Shown in pieces: positions 35,212 to 47,900 of a stretch of DNA of 64,000 bases. The stretch lies in NCBI RefSeq assembly GCF_022267375.1, contig NZ_JAIZBH010000001.1, forward strand, positions 743,501-807,500. The letters are read 5' to 3'. Each line of letters starts with the position of its first letter. The stretch's first letter is position 1. This DNA comes from Leptospira sanjuanensis. GTDB lineage: Bacteria > Spirochaetota > Leptospiria > Leptospirales > Leptospiraceae. The notes beneath the pieces are model-generated. The model searched no databases, was not told the DNA's origin, and saw only the letters and a program-made list of their open reading frames with translations. Both the position numbers and the translations under genes were made by a program.

Positions 35212-36117
35212 TCAAACCGAAACGTTTCTGGATTGAAATAAAAATCCCTGCACCAAAGGAAATCTCATTTCCGCAGCGATCAAAAGATCCTCTTGCGTTT
35301 CGATTCCTTCGAGAATGCACTGAATGTTCGATTCTCTCGCAAAATCCAAAAGTCCCCAGGCGATGTTCTTATAGGATTCCTTCGTTTTAAAAAGCGTGAG
35401 CCAGTGTTTGTCGAACTTGATAAAATTGGAATATTCTAAAAAATCAAAACAGAAAAGATTCTGTTTCCCTCCCACGTCGTCGAGCGCGATCCGAATATCG
35501 GCTTCTTTAAATGCGTTTAGGCAGAATCTCGTATCCGCGATCCGGGTCGAATCCGTGTTTTCGATGATTTCGCAGACTACGTTCTTTTGGTTGCTTAAAA
35601 ATTCGGTCCAATAAGAAGCCTGTGTTTGATCCTTGCAAACGTGCGGATCGATATTCAAAAACAATTTCTTCCCTCGGGGTTTGTTTGCGACCTGAAACCG
35701 TTTTAGATTCTTTTCAAATTCAAAAAACAGATCGGGCCAGTTGTGAAGTTCCTGAAAGGCGAATTCGGGAGAGATTCGCTCGCCTTCGATATAAAAACGG
35801 GCCAACGCCTCGTATGCGAAAATCTTGCCCGTATCCAAGGAAAGAATCGGCTGATATTCCGTGTGGAAGTTTCCGGTTTCCGAAATCGCAGCAAGCGCAT
35901 TGATAAGCGACATTCCCGAGGTTAGGCGATCGTTTCGATCCGTTTCGGAAGAAAGGGGAAGGAATTCTTCCGTGCCGATCTCCGCAAGGATCTCGCGTGC
36001 GGTTTCGTGTTTCGCATTCAAAGAAAAAAGATTTCGGGCGATCCGTTCGTCCAAAACCGGAATCGATCGCGAAATAACCAAATCAATGTTAGGTGACAAA
36101 TCCAAAATTTCTTTCAT
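35212..36117 (-). CDS. EAL-domain cyclic-di-GMP phosphodiesterase
   Basis: A 301-residue protein with one EAL domain in the second two thirds. The catalytic set looks intact: EALAR, LNIDP (Asn), EIIEN (Glu), ALDDVG (Asp pair), FIKFDKHW (Lys), EGIET and VQGFLF (Gln). The N-terminal 75 residues are unlike GGDEF or PAS. It should hydrolyse c-di-GMP. The start at 36117 (MKEILDLS) follows AGAGGT at a 6-base spacing; an upstream in-frame start at 36168 is less likely. It converges closely on the methyltransferase gene (7 bases apart). Confidence 0.9.
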   Translation of the reverse strand: MKEILDLSPNIDLVISRSIPVLDERIARNLFSLNAKHETAREILAEIGTEEFLPLSSETDRNDRLTSGMSLINALAAISETGNFHTEYQPILSLDTGKIFAYEALARFYIEGERISPEFAFQELHNWPDLFFEFEKNLKRFQVANKPRGKKLFLNIDPHVCKDQTQASYWTEFLSNQKNVVCEIIENTDSTRIADTRFCLNAFKEADIRIALDDVGGKQNLFCFDFLEYSNFIKFDKHWLTLFKTKESYKNIAWGLLDFARESNIQCILEGIETQEDLLIAAEMRFPLVQGFLFQSRNVSV

Positions 36118-36261
36118 CCGGGACCTCTTTTTTTCCCAGGATAGGGGAGCCCGTGAAAAAGTCAACATAAATGAGACTGAAACTCAGTATCATAAATATG
36201 CAATTCTCTCATTTTCCAATTTACTCTTTCTTCGGGAAAAAAGATTCTTCCTCAGATCTTT

Positions 36262-37017
36262 ATGAAATTCAAATATCCGTTTTGCAATCTTGCGTTCTTA
36301 CTTTGTATCCAGATTCTTTTTTTGCATGCCGAGGCTTTGAACGCGGAGCCGAACGATTCCGAATTGTCCGCGATCGCCGGATCGCAGAGAGAACGTAGAA
36401 ACGAAAAACGTTTTTACATCGGAGGGTTCGGCATCAAAGAACTCTCTTGGTTTCAAGTCGGTTACAATCTCGGCGAACGATTCTCCATTTCGTTTTTAGC
36501 GCACCAAAGATTTCGCGCCGATCACTTCGATTTGGATCGCACCGGTTATCAACCGGGGGCCGCCGCGTTCTCCTTGCAAAATAAGGAATATACGCTGAAC
36601 CAATATACGATCGCGTTCGAATGGTTTCCGTTTTCCATTCCGTATTATCTGAGTTTTGGAATCGGTCAGGAATTTTATTTCCAAAGGGATCGCAAGAACG
36701 AGTTCTGGGTTTATACGGATGGAAGTGCGGACGGTAAGAGTTGGACGTATTCGATTTCCAATAAGAGGGCGTATGCGGCCCCCGGCGCGGGTATACGTTA
36801 TGTGTTCTCTTCGGGAATTTTTTTAAACGGAGGTTTTAACGTTCTTCTGTTTGCGAATAATTCCGCGCATGTGCAGCGAGAAGATGTTTCCTTTTACAAT
36901 CAGAAACCGGATCCGGCGATTTTGGAAAGAATTTGGAAGGACGGCAAGGAACAGGAACACGATCGTGCGCGGGGAATCGGAGTTCAGCTGTTTTTAAGCG
37001 CCGGGATTTCTCTTTAA
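36262..37017 (+). CDS. Small outer-membrane barrel-like protein
   Basis: A 251-residue exported protein of unknown family. The signal peptide is about residues 1-25, with a further hydrophilic linker to about 45. The rest alternates aromatic strands ('RFYIGGFGIKELSWFQVGYNLGERFSISFLAHQRF', 'FYLSFGIGQEFYFQRDRK') and ends 'GVQLFLSAGISL', so an eight-stranded outer-membrane barrel is plausible. It converges on kdpE. Nothing links it to potassium transport beyond position. Confidence 0.6.
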   Translation: MKFKYPFCNLAFLLCIQILFLHAEALNAEPNDSELSAIAGSQRERRNEKRFYIGGFGIKELSWFQVGYNLGERFSISFLAHQRFRADHFDLDRTGYQPGAAAFSLQNKEYTLNQYTIAFEWFPFSIPYYLSFGIGQEFYFQRDRKNEFWVYTDGSADGKSWTYSISNKRAYAAPGAGIRYVFSSGIFLNGGFNVLLFANNSAHVQREDVSFYNQKPDPAILERIWKDGKEQEHDRARGIGVQLFLSAGISL

Positions 37018-37075
37018 TCATTTTGTTAAGCGAAGAATGAAGTATCCCCGTTGAACCCGGATGGATACGTTTCGA

Positions 37076-37759
<684 letters not shown>

Positions 37760-37763
37760 GAGA

Positions 37764-40391
37764 TTAGGCGGGTTTTACGGGAATCTCGATACAAAATCTG
37801 GCACCTCCCTCGGTCCGATTTTCAGCGATCAACGTTCCTCCGTGCGTTTCGACGATGGACTTGCTGATGGAAAGTCCGAGGCCGCTTCCCACGTGCGATT
37901 GATTCTTACTTCTATAAAATTTCTCGAATATTTTTTCAAGTTCTTCCTCGGGAATCCCCGGCCCTTCGTCTTCCACCAGATAGATCGTTTTTTCCTTTTC
38001 GGAAATGAGACGAATGGAAACAGGAGAACCGGGCGGAGAAATTTGAACCGCGTTGAACACGATATTGAAGAGAGCCTGCTCCATAAGAGTAAAGTCCATC
38101 CAGATCGGAATCGGATTTTCCGGAAGATGAATCACACAACGACTGTTCTTTACGGTTTGTCTGAGTCTACGAACCACTACGTGAACGAGATCCGTCGGAT
38201 CGTGCCAATCCATTCTCAATTTTAAAAAGCCCGATTCGTATCGGCTCATGTCCAAAAGATTTCCGAGCAGTAGATTCAGAATCATGCTGCTTTCGTTGAT
38301 TTCGTTTAACAATTCTTTGCGCGCTTCCGAAGAGGAATCGATTTCCGGTTCCAATAACGCCGTCACCGCGCCCCGAATCGTCGATAAGGGCGTTTTCAAT
38401 TCGTGAGAAAGGGAATTGAAGATGATCGTGTACAATCGTTCGGATTGATTGGCGAGATAGCGGGTCCGCGTTTCTTCGGATAACAATTCCCGTTCCAAGG
38501 CGAGCGCGATCTGATTTCCCATCGTAAGCAAAAGATTTTCCTGGTCCAGATTGAGTTTTGAAGGAAGAATGATTCCCAACACACCGATTACTTTACCCGG
38601 CGCTATCATAGGAAAATACGTCCCTATGGAAAGGGAAAGCGTGTCCGTGAATTTTCCGGCCGAAATCCTGTTCTTATAAACCCAGTTTGCAACCGCCGTT
38701 TCTTTCGCATCCGGAAAAAAATTTCCAGCGCGTGAAGAGTTGGAATCGACGTTTCCCTGATTTTCCAAAAAGATCGTCACTTGAGTTTGAAAAACCCGTT
38801 TCAGATATTCCGCTCCGATTTCGGAAATCTGCCGTATGTCTCTTGCGTGTCCCAGATCTTTGGAAAGCTCATACAAAGTTGTTAAGCGAAGTTCTCGGTT
38901 TACGAGCACCTTCTCCTTTTGTCTCAAACGCGAAGTAACGTTGCCGATGATGATCGAAATAAAAAGGAAAGAACCGAACATCAACACGTCTTCGAGTTTT
39001 TCTATAAAGAAAGTGTATTTAGGCGGAATAAAAAGATAATCCCAAAAGAGTCCCGATAACAAACCCGCGAGAATCGTGGGGCCCTTGGAAAAGAAAGCTC
39101 CTATACCCGAAACGAAAAAGAGATATAAAAAAGAAATGGTCCAATAACCGGTAATCGGTTCCAAAAAAAGACTGAGACAAGTGGCCAGAAAGATGAGCGC
39201 CAAAGAAGCTACGTATTGTTTTCCGCCGGAAGACGTTCTGAGAAAACGATTGAATAAGGATTCTTCTCCCGAAAAGGAAGTGTGGTCGTAAGGAACAAGA
39301 CACAACTCGAAGTTCGCCGTGGTTCGCGCCAGTTTCGACGCTGGAGAATTCCATTTCTTCCACCAAGACATCGGAGGTTTTCCCAAAACTACGCGCGTGA
39401 TGTTTTTTTGTTCCGCGATTCTTAGGATTGCGTCCACGGGGTCCTCGTCAGCGGAATGAAGAATTTCGGAACCGAGTTCCCTTGCAAAACTCAGATTCTT
39501 TTCGAGCTGGTTTAAACTTTCTTTGGAAAGATTTTCCCTCGTTTGATTGTAGAGCGCGAACAATTCACCGTTTCTTTCGTATGCGAGACGTTTCGCATAA
39601 CGTAAGATCGAATAGGAATTCGGACTTGCGCTGATCGCGACGAGAATTCTTTCCCGAAACCGCGTGGATTCGGGGGAAGTGTTAACGTGTCTCGCCGTAT
39701 AATTGAGAGCCGTCTCGCGGAGAAAGGAGAGGTTCTCCTTTTTAAAAAAATGATCTCCCGCCACGTTCGCTTTTTCGGGAACGTAAACCTTTCCCTCTTG
39801 AAGACGTTTTCTCAGATCGTCCGGCGAAAGGTCGATCAATACGATTTCATCGGCGATCTCTAAAACGGAATCCGGAATCGTTTCCCTGATTTTTACCGTA
39901 GTCGTTTTTTCGACCGCTTCCACCTGACTTTCCAAATGCTGAACATTCAAAGTCGTGAATACGTTGATGCTATGATTCAGGATCTCGATGACGTCCTGAT
40001 ATCGTTTGACGTGTCTGCTTCCGGGAATATTCGTATGTGCGAATTCGTCTACCAAAACCACTTCGGGTTTTCGTTTGAGAATGGAGTCGATATCCATCTC
40101 TTCGAAAACGATTCCTCTGTGTTCGATTTTTTTTCGCGGAAGAATTTCCAATCCTTCCAGAAGTTCTTCCGTTTCTTTACGTCCGTGCGTTTCGATATAT
40201 CCGACCACGACGTCCACTCCTTCTTTTTTCAAAGAACGAGCGGCATTTAACATAGCGTAGGTTTTTCCCACGCCTGCGACCATCCCGAAAAATACCTTTA
40301 GTTTTCCGGAAATGGACTTTCGTTCTTCCGCGTGGATTTTACGAAGAATTTCGTCCGGGTCCAGTCGAGGCGTTTCCGACCAATCGCTCAT
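37764..40391 (-). CDS. kdpD: Sensor histidine kinase KdpD
   Basis: An 875-residue potassium-responsive sensor, near the typical 890. The N-terminal KdpD domain has a Walker A-like loop ([12 protein letters not shown], about 33-44). A universal-stress-type domain (about 255-370) and four membrane segments (about 390-490) follow, then a GAF-like region and the kinase core with SHELKTPL (HisKA) and GSGLGLSIS (ATPase). It controls KdpE by phosphorylation and dephosphorylation. Its start overlaps the kdpC stop by 4 bases. Confidence 0.96.
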   Translation of the reverse strand: MSDWSETPRLDPDEILRKIHAEERKSISGKLKVFFGMVAGVGKTYAMLNAARSLKKEGVDVVVGYIETHGRKETEELLEGLEILPRKKIEHRGIVFEEMDIDSILKRKPEVVLVDEFAHTNIPGSRHVKRYQDVIEILNHSINVFTTLNVQHLESQVEAVEKTTTVKIRETIPDSVLEIADEIVLIDLSPDDLRKRLQEGKVYVPEKANVAGDHFFKKENLSFLRETALNYTARHVNTSPESTRFRERILVAISASPNSYSILRYAKRLAYERNGELFALYNQTRENLSKESLNQLEKNLSFARELGSEILHSADEDPVDAILRIAEQKNITRVVLGKPPMSWWKKWNSPASKLARTTANFELCLVPYDHTSFSGEESLFNRFLRTSSGGKQYVASLALIFLATCLSLFLEPITGYWTISFLYLFFVSGIGAFFSKGPTILAGLLSGLFWDYLFIPPKYTFFIEKLEDVLMFGSFLFISIIIGNVTSRLRQKEKVLVNRELRLTTLYELSKDLGHARDIRQISEIGAEYLKRVFQTQVTIFLENQGNVDSNSSRAGNFFPDAKETAVANWVYKNRISAGKFTDTLSLSIGTYFPMIAPGKVIGVLGIILPSKLNLDQENLLLTMGNQIALALERELLSEETRTRYLANQSERLYTIIFNSLSHELKTPLSTIRGAVTALLEPEIDSSSEARKELLNEINESSMILNLLLGNLLDMSRYESGFLKLRMDWHDPTDLVHVVVRRLRQTVKNSRCVIHLPENPIPIWMDFTLMEQALFNIVFNAVQISPPGSPVSIRLISEKEKTIYLVEDEGPGIPEEELEKIFEKFYRSKNQSHVGSGLGLSISKSIVETHGGTLIAENRTEGGARFCIEIPVKPA

Positions 40392-40972
40392 TCTTTGATT
40401 CTTCCAAACTCTTGATCCAATTTCAAGTTCAATCGAAGCACGTTGATCCGTTCTTCTCCGATGTAACTTAAGGAAGGTTTCTCAATGGAAGAAGCAAGGA
40501 TTTCGTTCAATCGGGAGAGCTGTTGCGCATTTAGTTTTCTTGCGTTGGCGACGCGATTTGTTTGAAAGCGCGCGGCTTTCGGACTGATATGCGGATCCAG
40601 ACCGGAGCCGGATGAGAATAGCAGATCGGGCGGAACTACTTTTTGATCAGGGTGCTCCTTAAGAAGCGACGCTCTGCGTTCTTCGACGCTTTTTTTGAGC
40701 GACGCGCTCGTCGCGCTTAGGTTCGAGGCGCCCGAAGAAACGGTCCCGTAATCTACGGCGGAGGGACGGGACCAATAGTATTCCTGTTTCGTAAACTTTT
40801 GACCGATCAGTTCGGAACCGACGAGTTTGTCGTCCCGATATAAGAGACTTCCGTTTGCGTTAAACGGAAATAGTTTTTCGCCGAAACCCGTCACGACGAT
40901 CGGATAAAATACTCCGGTGATAAAGGTCAATACCAGAAGAGTTCTGAGTGCGATGAGAGACGTCTGTAACAT
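40388..40972 (-). CDS. kdpC: Potassium-transporting ATPase subunit KdpC
   Basis: A 194-residue KdpC with an N-terminal membrane anchor (about 8-28) and the family stretch '[17 protein letters not shown]...[20 protein letters not shown]' and '[33 protein letters not shown]'. It stabilises the KdpFAB complex. kdpB ends 10 bases upstream and the kdpD start overlaps its stop. Confidence 0.96.
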   Translation of the reverse strand: MLQTSLIALRTLLVLTFITGVFYPIVVTGFGEKLFPFNANGSLLYRDDKLVGSELIGQKFTKQEYYWSRPSAVDYGTVSSGASNLSATSASLKKSVEERRASLLKEHPDQKVVPPDLLFSSGSGLDPHISPKAARFQTNRVANARKLNAQQLSRLNEILASSIEKPSLSYIGEERINVLRLNLKLDQEFGRIKE

Positions 40973-40982
40973 GTGTTTCTCC

Positions 40983-43064
40983 TTAACCGAGTCCCAAGAA
41001 CGTTAAAATCAAATCGATCCCTTTGATTCCTAAAAACGGAGTTACGATTCCGCCGAGACCGTAGATCAAAAGATTGCGTTTTAAAATCGTATCGGCGCCT
41101 AATGGACGATAGGCGACTCCTTTGAGTGCGAGAGGAATTAACGCGGGAATCACAAGCGCGTTGAAGATCACCGCACTTAAGACGGCGCTCTTCTGCGAAC
41201 CGAGTTGCATTAAGTTTAAAGCGGACAAGGGACCGGCTTCTCCCTGAATCGCGTAAAAACTTCCGAACAAAGCGGGTAGGATTGCGAAGTATTTTGCGAC
41301 GTCGTTGGCGATGCTGAACGTAGTCAACGCTCCTCTCGTCATCAAAAGTTGTTTTCCGATTTCCACGATCTCAATGAGTTTGCTGGGATTGCTGTCGAGA
41401 TCGATCATGTTTCCGGCTTCTCTCGCGGTCTGTGTTCCCGTATTCATCGCAACTCCCACGTCGGATTGTGCGAGAGCGGGAGCGTCGTTGGTTCCGTCGC
41501 CGATCATTGCGACAAGAAAACCCTTGCTTTGTTGTTCTCGAATTTTTTTGAGTTTGGTTTCGGGTGTCGCTTCCGCGAGAAAATCGTCGACTCCCGCTTC
41601 CGCCGCGATCGCCGCCGCAGTGAGTTGATTGTCTCCCGTGATCATCACGGTTCTGATTCCCATCTTTCTTAAGCTCGCGAATCTTTCCTTGAGACCGCCT
41701 TTGACGATGTCCTTGAGCTCGATCACTCCGAGAAGTTTATCGTTTTCCGCGACAAGGATCGGCGTGCTTCCTCTTTGTGCGATCATTCGAATCACGTTCT
41801 CCATCTCTTCCGAAATTTTTTGACTAAAGTTGTAAAGATAGACACGGATCGCATCTCCCGCGCCTTTTCGGATTCTGCGCACGACGACGCCTTCTTTTTT
41901 GAAATCGACTCCGCTCATCTTTGTGGAAGCGCTGAACGGAATAAATTCTCCCTCCATCTCGCCGAGATTTCTTTCTCGAAAGCCGAACTTCTCTTTTGCT
42001 AATACGACAACGGATCTTCCTTCGGGAGTTTCGTCTGCGAGAGAGGATAGTTGCGCCACATCCGCGAGATATTTTTCTTCCACTCCCTTTGCAGGGAAGA
42101 ATGCCCGCGCTTCCCTGTTGCCCAGCGTGATCGTTCCGGTTTTATCCAAAAGAAGAATGTCGATGTCGCCCGCGGCCTCGATCGCTTTTCCGCTTTTGGA
42201 AATCACGTTAAACCGAATGAGACGTTCCATGCCGGATATTCCGATCGCCGAAAGAAGACCCGCGATGGTGGTAGGAATCAAACAAACAAGAAGGGAAATC
42301 AAAACGGGAATCGACAGATCCGCTTTTTCTCCTCCTTCCTTTGCCACGAATTCGGCGAAAAAAGGAAGGCTCATCACGGCGATGAGAAAAATAAAAGACA
42401 ACCCGGAAAGGAGCATTGTCAAAGCGATTTCATTCGGAGTCTTTTGACGTTTGGCGCCTTCGACGAGCGCGATCATCTTATCGAGAAACGTGTTTCCCTG
42501 TTCCGCAGTTACGCGCATCACGATCCTGTCGCTTAACACTCGGGTTCCGCCGGTAACCGCGCTACGATCTCCGCCGCTTTCGCGAACGACGGGGGCCGAT
42601 TCTCCCGTGATCGCGGATTCGTCCACGCTTGCGATCCCTTCGATGATTTCCCCGTCGCCGGGAATCAAATCGCCCGCTTCGCAGACGACTATATCACCGA
42701 TTTTTAATGTAGGTCCGGGCACCGTTTGCAGGTTTCCGCCTACCATCTTTTTGGCGACGATATTGGATCGTGTTTTTTTAAGGCTATCCGTTCTTGCTTT
42801 TCCCCTTCCTTCCGCGATCGCTTCCGCGAAATTTGCGAACAAAACGGTGAACCAAAGCCAAAGCCCGATCTGTAGATTAAAGGAAGAATAGTTTCCTGCG
42901 AACAGATCCTTAAAGAAGATCCAGGTAGTGAACAACGCCCCCAAAAAAACGATAAACATCACTGGATTCTTCATTTGGGAACGAAGACTCAATTTTTTAA
43001 AGGAATTTACGTACGCCTCCTTTAGGACTCCGGACTCGAAAAATACCTTTGATTTGCGACTCAT
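40983..43064 (-). CDS. kdpB: Potassium-transporting P-type ATPase subunit KdpB
   Basis: A 693-residue P-type ATPase subunit of normal length. It has the TGES actuator loop (AITGESAPV), the phosphorylation site DKTGT ([13 protein letters not shown]), and the hinge [16 protein letters not shown]. It binds and hydrolyses ATP to drive the uptake of K+ through KdpA. Spacing to kdpA and kdpC is 10 bases on each side. Confidence 0.97.
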   Translation of the reverse strand: MSRKSKVFFESGVLKEAYVNSFKKLSLRSQMKNPVMFIVFLGALFTTWIFFKDLFAGNYSSFNLQIGLWLWFTVLFANFAEAIAEGRGKARTDSLKKTRSNIVAKKMVGGNLQTVPGPTLKIGDIVVCEAGDLIPGDGEIIEGIASVDESAITGESAPVVRESGGDRSAVTGGTRVLSDRIVMRVTAEQGNTFLDKMIALVEGAKRQKTPNEIALTMLLSGLSFIFLIAVMSLPFFAEFVAKEGGEKADLSIPVLISLLVCLIPTTIAGLLSAIGISGMERLIRFNVISKSGKAIEAAGDIDILLLDKTGTITLGNREARAFFPAKGVEEKYLADVAQLSSLADETPEGRSVVVLAKEKFGFRERNLGEMEGEFIPFSASTKMSGVDFKKEGVVVRRIRKGAGDAIRVYLYNFSQKISEEMENVIRMIAQRGSTPILVAENDKLLGVIELKDIVKGGLKERFASLRKMGIRTVMITGDNQLTAAAIAAEAGVDDFLAEATPETKLKKIREQQSKGFLVAMIGDGTNDAPALAQSDVGVAMNTGTQTAREAGNMIDLDSNPSKLIEIVEIGKQLLMTRGALTTFSIANDVAKYFAILPALFGSFYAIQGEAGPLSALNLMQLGSQKSAVLSAVIFNALVIPALIPLALKGVAYRPLGADTILKRNLLIYGLGGIVTPFLGIKGIDLILTFLGLG

Positions 43065-43074
43065 TCGATTCTCC

Positions 43075-44748
43075 TTAAAACGAAGCGCCTTGAAACATTA
43101 TAAAATGCTCAAGTATCGGACCGATCGTCAGCGCCGGAAAGAAGGTCAAAGCCCCCACGATCACGATTACGGATAAAAGAAGTGCGTAGAAGGTTCCGCC
43201 TTCGGTCGAAAACGAACCTTCCGAAACGGCTTCGGATCTTTTTTTAAGACTGAGAGTTCCCGCGATAACGAGAATCGGAAGTATGACTCCGAATCTTCCG
43301 ATCAACATCGCGATTCCCATCATGGAATTGTAATACGGCGTATTCGCATTCAAACCGGCAAAGGCGCTCCCGTTGTTTCCCGCTCCGGATGAAAAGGCGT
43401 ATAGAATTTCGGAAAGTCCGTGGGGTCCCCGATTCGTCAAAGAGGATAACGCGCTCGGCACGTTGAGCGTTACGGCGGTAAAAAGTAGAATCACAGTCGA
43501 TGGCAACAGGATTCCCAGAATCGCCATTTGGATTTCCCGCTTTTCGATTTTTTTGCCGAGATACTCGGGGCTTCGGCCTACCATGATCCCGCTTAAAAAA
43601 ACCGTGAGTAGAATAAACAGAACCATTCCGTACATTCCGGCTCCGACTCCGCCGAAGATCACTTCGCCGAGCTGCATATTCAACATCGCCACTAAACCTC
43701 CGATGGGAGAAAAACTATCGTGCATCGAGTTGACGGATCCGTTAGACGCAACCGTGGTCGCAGTTTCCCAAATCGCGCTGTTCAGAATTCCGAAACGGAC
43801 TTCTTTCCCTTCCCAAAATCCGAAATTTCCGAACAAAGGGTTGTATGAGGATTCCGAAAACCATACGGCGAGAACGCCGGCGCAAAAAATCGTAAACATC
43901 GCTCCGAAAATCACCCATGCGTGTTTGAGATTTCCGACGATTCTCCCGTATAAAAAAACGCAGGCACCGGGCAGAATCAGGATCGATAACATTTGGAGAA
44001 AATTGGAAATCGGAGTCGGATTTTCAAACGGATGCGCGCTGTTGACTCCGAAAAAACCTCCGCCGTTGGTTCCGAGTTGTTTGATTGCGATCTGCGACGC
44101 GGCTGGACCTAAGGGAATCGCCTGCGTGCTTCCTTCGAGTGTGGTCGCGTTTACGTATTCCGAAAATGTTTGAACGACGCCCGTCCCGACGAGGATCGTC
44201 GCGAGGATCATCGATAAAGGGAGAAGAACGTATAACGTGCCTCGAATCAAATCCTTCCAAAAATTTCCGATCGCCGGATTTGCGTTGGTGGCAAATCCCC
44301 GAGAGACGGCCAGCAATACGCAGAATCCCGTCGCCGCGCTTACGAAGTTTTGAACCGTAAGTCCGACGGATTGAGAAAAATAACTGAGCGCCGATTCTCC
44401 GCTATAAGCCTGCCAGTTCGTGTTGGTCATAAAGCTGACCGCCGTATTGAACGCAAGAAAAGGATCGAGTCCCGCAAGATTTTGTGGATTCATAGGGAGG
44501 ACGTTCTGAAAAAGCAGAATCGAAAAAAGCGCGATAAATCCGAAAAGGTTGAAAAGAAGAAGAGAGGTCGCATATTCTTTCCAATTCATTTCCGCTTTGA
44601 AATCAAAGCCGCAGATTCGATACAATACGCGCTCGAATCGGAGGGTCTCGGTAGCGGAAAAAACCGTATGCAGATAACTCCCCAGCATAGGAGATAGGAT
44701 CGCAAGTGAAAATAGAAAGATGAAAAGTTGAATCCATTCCGTTGCCAT
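43075..44748 (-). CDS. kdpA: Potassium-binding subunit KdpA
   Basis: A 557-residue membrane protein with about ten helices. The four selectivity-loop regions are recognisable, such as '[14 protein letters not shown]', '[21 protein letters not shown]', '[30 protein letters not shown]' and '[15 protein letters not shown]'. It forms the high-affinity K+ channel of the Kdp complex. It is preceded 9 bases upstream by the kdpF stop. Confidence 0.97.
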   Translation of the reverse strand: MATEWIQLFIFLFSLAILSPMLGSYLHTVFSATETLRFERVLYRICGFDFKAEMNWKEYATSLLLFNLFGFIALFSILLFQNVLPMNPQNLAGLDPFLAFNTAVSFMTNTNWQAYSGESALSYFSQSVGLTVQNFVSAATGFCVLLAVSRGFATNANPAIGNFWKDLIRGTLYVLLPLSMILATILVGTGVVQTFSEYVNATTLEGSTQAIPLGPAASQIAIKQLGTNGGGFFGVNSAHPFENPTPISNFLQMLSILILPGACVFLYGRIVGNLKHAWVIFGAMFTIFCAGVLAVWFSESSYNPLFGNFGFWEGKEVRFGILNSAIWETATTVASNGSVNSMHDSFSPIGGLVAMLNMQLGEVIFGGVGAGMYGMVLFILLTVFLSGIMVGRSPEYLGKKIEKREIQMAILGILLPSTVILLFTAVTLNVPSALSSLTNRGPHGLSEILYAFSSGAGNNGSAFAGLNANTPYYNSMMGIAMLIGRFGVILPILVIAGTLSLKKRSEAVSEGSFSTEGGTFYALLLSVIVIVGALTFFPALTIGPILEHFIMFQGASF

Positions 44749-44757
44749 AACTTCTCC

Positions 44758-44847
44758 TTAAAACTTTTCCGGTTTGAAGATCGAGTAGATCAGATACGCG
44801 ATACAAATGCCGCTCAGACCGAGGGCGATGGTCGTTTCAAAATTCAT
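44758..44847 (-). CDS. kdpF: Small membrane subunit KdpF
   Basis: A 29-codon gene directly before kdpA with the usual KdpF look: a short start MNFETT, one membrane helix (IALGLSGICIAYLIYSIF) and the end KPEKF. The stop TAA overlaps the kdpA ribosome site AAGGAGAA. KdpF stabilises the KdpABC complex in the membrane. It is easy to miss because of its length, and its presence completes the operon kdpF-A-B-C-D-E. Confidence 0.88.
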   Translation of the reverse strand: MNFETTIALGLSGICIAYLIYSIFKPEKF

Positions 44848-44978
44848 AGATACGTGATTCCCGAATACCGGCGCTTGTTTCCGGTTGATGTATTCAAAGT
44901 AAATCACGAAGCGTCGAACGAGTCAAGATCGCTCGAGGTTAAACCTTGGAAAAGACGGTTAAGAAGTTGTTAAGTCGG

Positions 44979-47900
44979 TTAGAGAACTTCGACGGATAAA
45001 AAAGTGATGTCGTCTTGTGCTTGTTGTCCCGAAAGAAAGGATTGAACGTCCGAAAATACGGACTTTACCATTTCCGGAACGGGTTTGGTGGATTCCTTAA
45101 GGATCGATTCGAGCAGTCGGTCCTCGCCGAATTCCTCTTCGAAGGAGTTGAACTCCTCCACGATTCCGTCCGAAAAGAAAAACAACTTATCGCCTTGGGA
45201 GATTTCCAAAAATTGAGAATGATATTTGACCTTGTCCGAAATTCCGATGATCGGTCCGCTTTTCGATAAACGAGTAATCGTGGAACCGGAAAGAAAAAAT
45301 TGATCCGGATGTCCCGCGGCCGAATAGGAAAGGGTTCCTTCCCCCGTGTCGACGTCCGCGATGAGGCAACTGAAAAAAGATTTGATCGCGCTGTATTTCG
45401 CGATGATCTCCTTGTTGAGTTCGGAAACGACTTCTCCCGGAGGAAGATCGAGATACTTTAAACTTTCGTATTCCGATTTGATCAACATGGTGACTAACGC
45501 CGCCTGCACTCCGTGCCCGGTCGCATCCGCCAAAAAGATTCTCACCTTGCCGGGAGAAATTTCCGCATAGTCGTAGATGTCGCCTCCGACCTCGTTCATC
45601 GGAATGTATTTCGTGAGGATATAGATTCCGCCTAACGTGACTTCGGGTTTCGGAAGAATCCGATCCTGAATTTTTTGCGCGTAGAGAAGGTCCTTTTGAA
45701 TCAAGCTGATGGTGTTATTTAGTTCGGAAGTTCTTTCTATGACTTTCTCTTCGAGTTCTGCGTAGAGATTCGCATTTTCGATCGAAATCGCCGCCTGTCC
45801 CGCGATGAGTTCTAGGGTTTGAATCCTGTTCGGCGTGAACACTCCCTTGACCAATTGGTTTTCGAGATAAAGAACTCCTTTGAGGCTTCCCGCGTGAACG
45901 AGAGGGATACAGATCACGGATTGCGGACGTTTTTCTTTGATGTACTGATCCGTAAAATCCTTGATCGAGGAAGAATCGAATCCGCTCGTAGAGATCATTT
46001 TTCCCGTTCTAAATACGTAATTCAGATAGGAAACCGGATATTGCGTTTCGTCCAGCTCGGGAAGATTTTCGACCACGATTCCCGTTTCCCCGCTTTGACC
46101 CGCGAGAAAGACCATTAGGTTTTTATTATGTAAGTGAAAATAAATAGCACGCGTCGCACCCGCGGTTTCCATCGCGATCTGAATGAGTTTTTTGAGGAGG
46201 TTATCGAGTAAAATTTCTCCGGAGAGAAGATTATAGGTTTTTAATATGATTTCTTGATCCAAATCGGGTGCGTTGTTTTGGACTTTTCTTCCCATCGCTT
46301 CGGGCGAAAGAGAAAGATTCAAACGGTTTGCGAAACGATTTTCCAGTTCCTCCGTTTTTACGGACGCCCCCCATCTCGAGTAGAAATCGATCGCTTGTTG
46401 GATATAATGGTTCCCGAGGGAGAAGTTTCCGATTTTATAATGAAACTTTGCCGCGATTTCGCAGGAAAGAGCCTGAAAGGAAACGAAACCGGATTCCTGA
46501 AAGAGTTTGATCGCCTTTTCGTAACCCGCGATCGTTTCCGCGACTTTGCCTTTGATTCTTTCCTCTTCCGCGCGTAAGAGTTCGAGAAGTCCCATGAAGT
46601 TTTCGGGACAATCCTTGCTCCATTTTTCGAAATGGGCCTTCGCTAATTTTAGTTTTTTTGAATATTTGATCCGATCTCCGAAGGAGAATTCGTGAAAATT
46701 GGCGAGAATCGTTAACCCGTAAAAAAACCAAAACTCCGCGAAAGGAATCAATCCGAACGCGTTTTGAATGAGTTTTTCGCCTTCCAGTCCGGCGGCGAGT
46801 GCCTTGTCGAATCGTCCCGCAAAGTAATGGAGTTTTGTAAGATCGTGATAGTAATACGAGAGCGCGGTGTAATTTTTATCTGCCGCGATTCTTTTTTCGA
46901 ACTCTTCGCTTTGAAACTCGGAGTCGTTTAACGAATCGGGAGAAGAGGTTTTGCCCGCGAGCGCCTTGATCAATTGGTGAGAACTTTTCGCGATCGTAAA
47001 TGCGAAGTCGTCCCGAGTCGCGGTGAAATATCTTCCCGCGTTTTCCACGTCGGCAAGAAGTTCTTCGATCGGGGAAGAAGCGAAGATCTTTTTCTGCATC
47101 TTTGCCTGGATGCTGAAACCCGCGTAAAAGATATCCCCGTTCTGGAGGGCTCCGTTGTGAACGTCGTCTAACAATCCTATGTCGAGCGTGATATGCCGCT
47201 TCCAGTGACAGAGATACGCGGAATACACGTATTGAACCTTCCACTTTACGAGATCGAACGGAATTTTTTCGTTCAATTCCATGGAAAGCCTCGAATAACG
47301 GATCGCCTGGTTTAAATCCTTGAGCGCCTGGTTGACGATCATTCCGTAGCCGCTGTAAGCGATCGGGCTGCTTCTGGAAACTCCCTTGGTCAAAGACGTA
47401 TTAAACATCTTTAATACGATGAGCGCGAATAAATTCTGATTGTACGTAAACGCGGAAGGGCCGAGATCCGCGAATAGATCCATCAACGCCTGGTATTCCG
47501 GTTCCGAGTTTTCCTTTGTGTGAACCAATTCGGAATCCGATTTTCCTTTGGACAAAATCAGAGAAAGGAAAAGTTCCTTGAACAAAGTCAACGTCACCTT
47601 TAGCGGAGAAGAGGGGATGTTGATCTTGAACCGTTTCATCGCGCGTAAACCGGCGAGAACCGCATTCTCCACCTTGTTCATTTTGGAATAAAGCCGGACT
47701 TGGATCGCGTCCGCCCGAATGTATTGTAGATCCGGAAGATGCAAGGTTTCCAGGGATTCCAAGAGCTGCATCGTTCGTTCGTAATTGTTCAGAAGATATT
47801 CGGTTTCGGCCGTTTCCAAAATCACGTTCGAATACAGTTCCAAATCCTTGATGAGAGCTTCTCCGTCCAAGGAATTCAAGGCGAAGTTGAGGTATTGCAG

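Noticed and set aside
43373..44173. A 266-codon plus-strand frame opposite kdpA
   Set aside because: It is antisense to a strongly conserved kdpA and has no domain.
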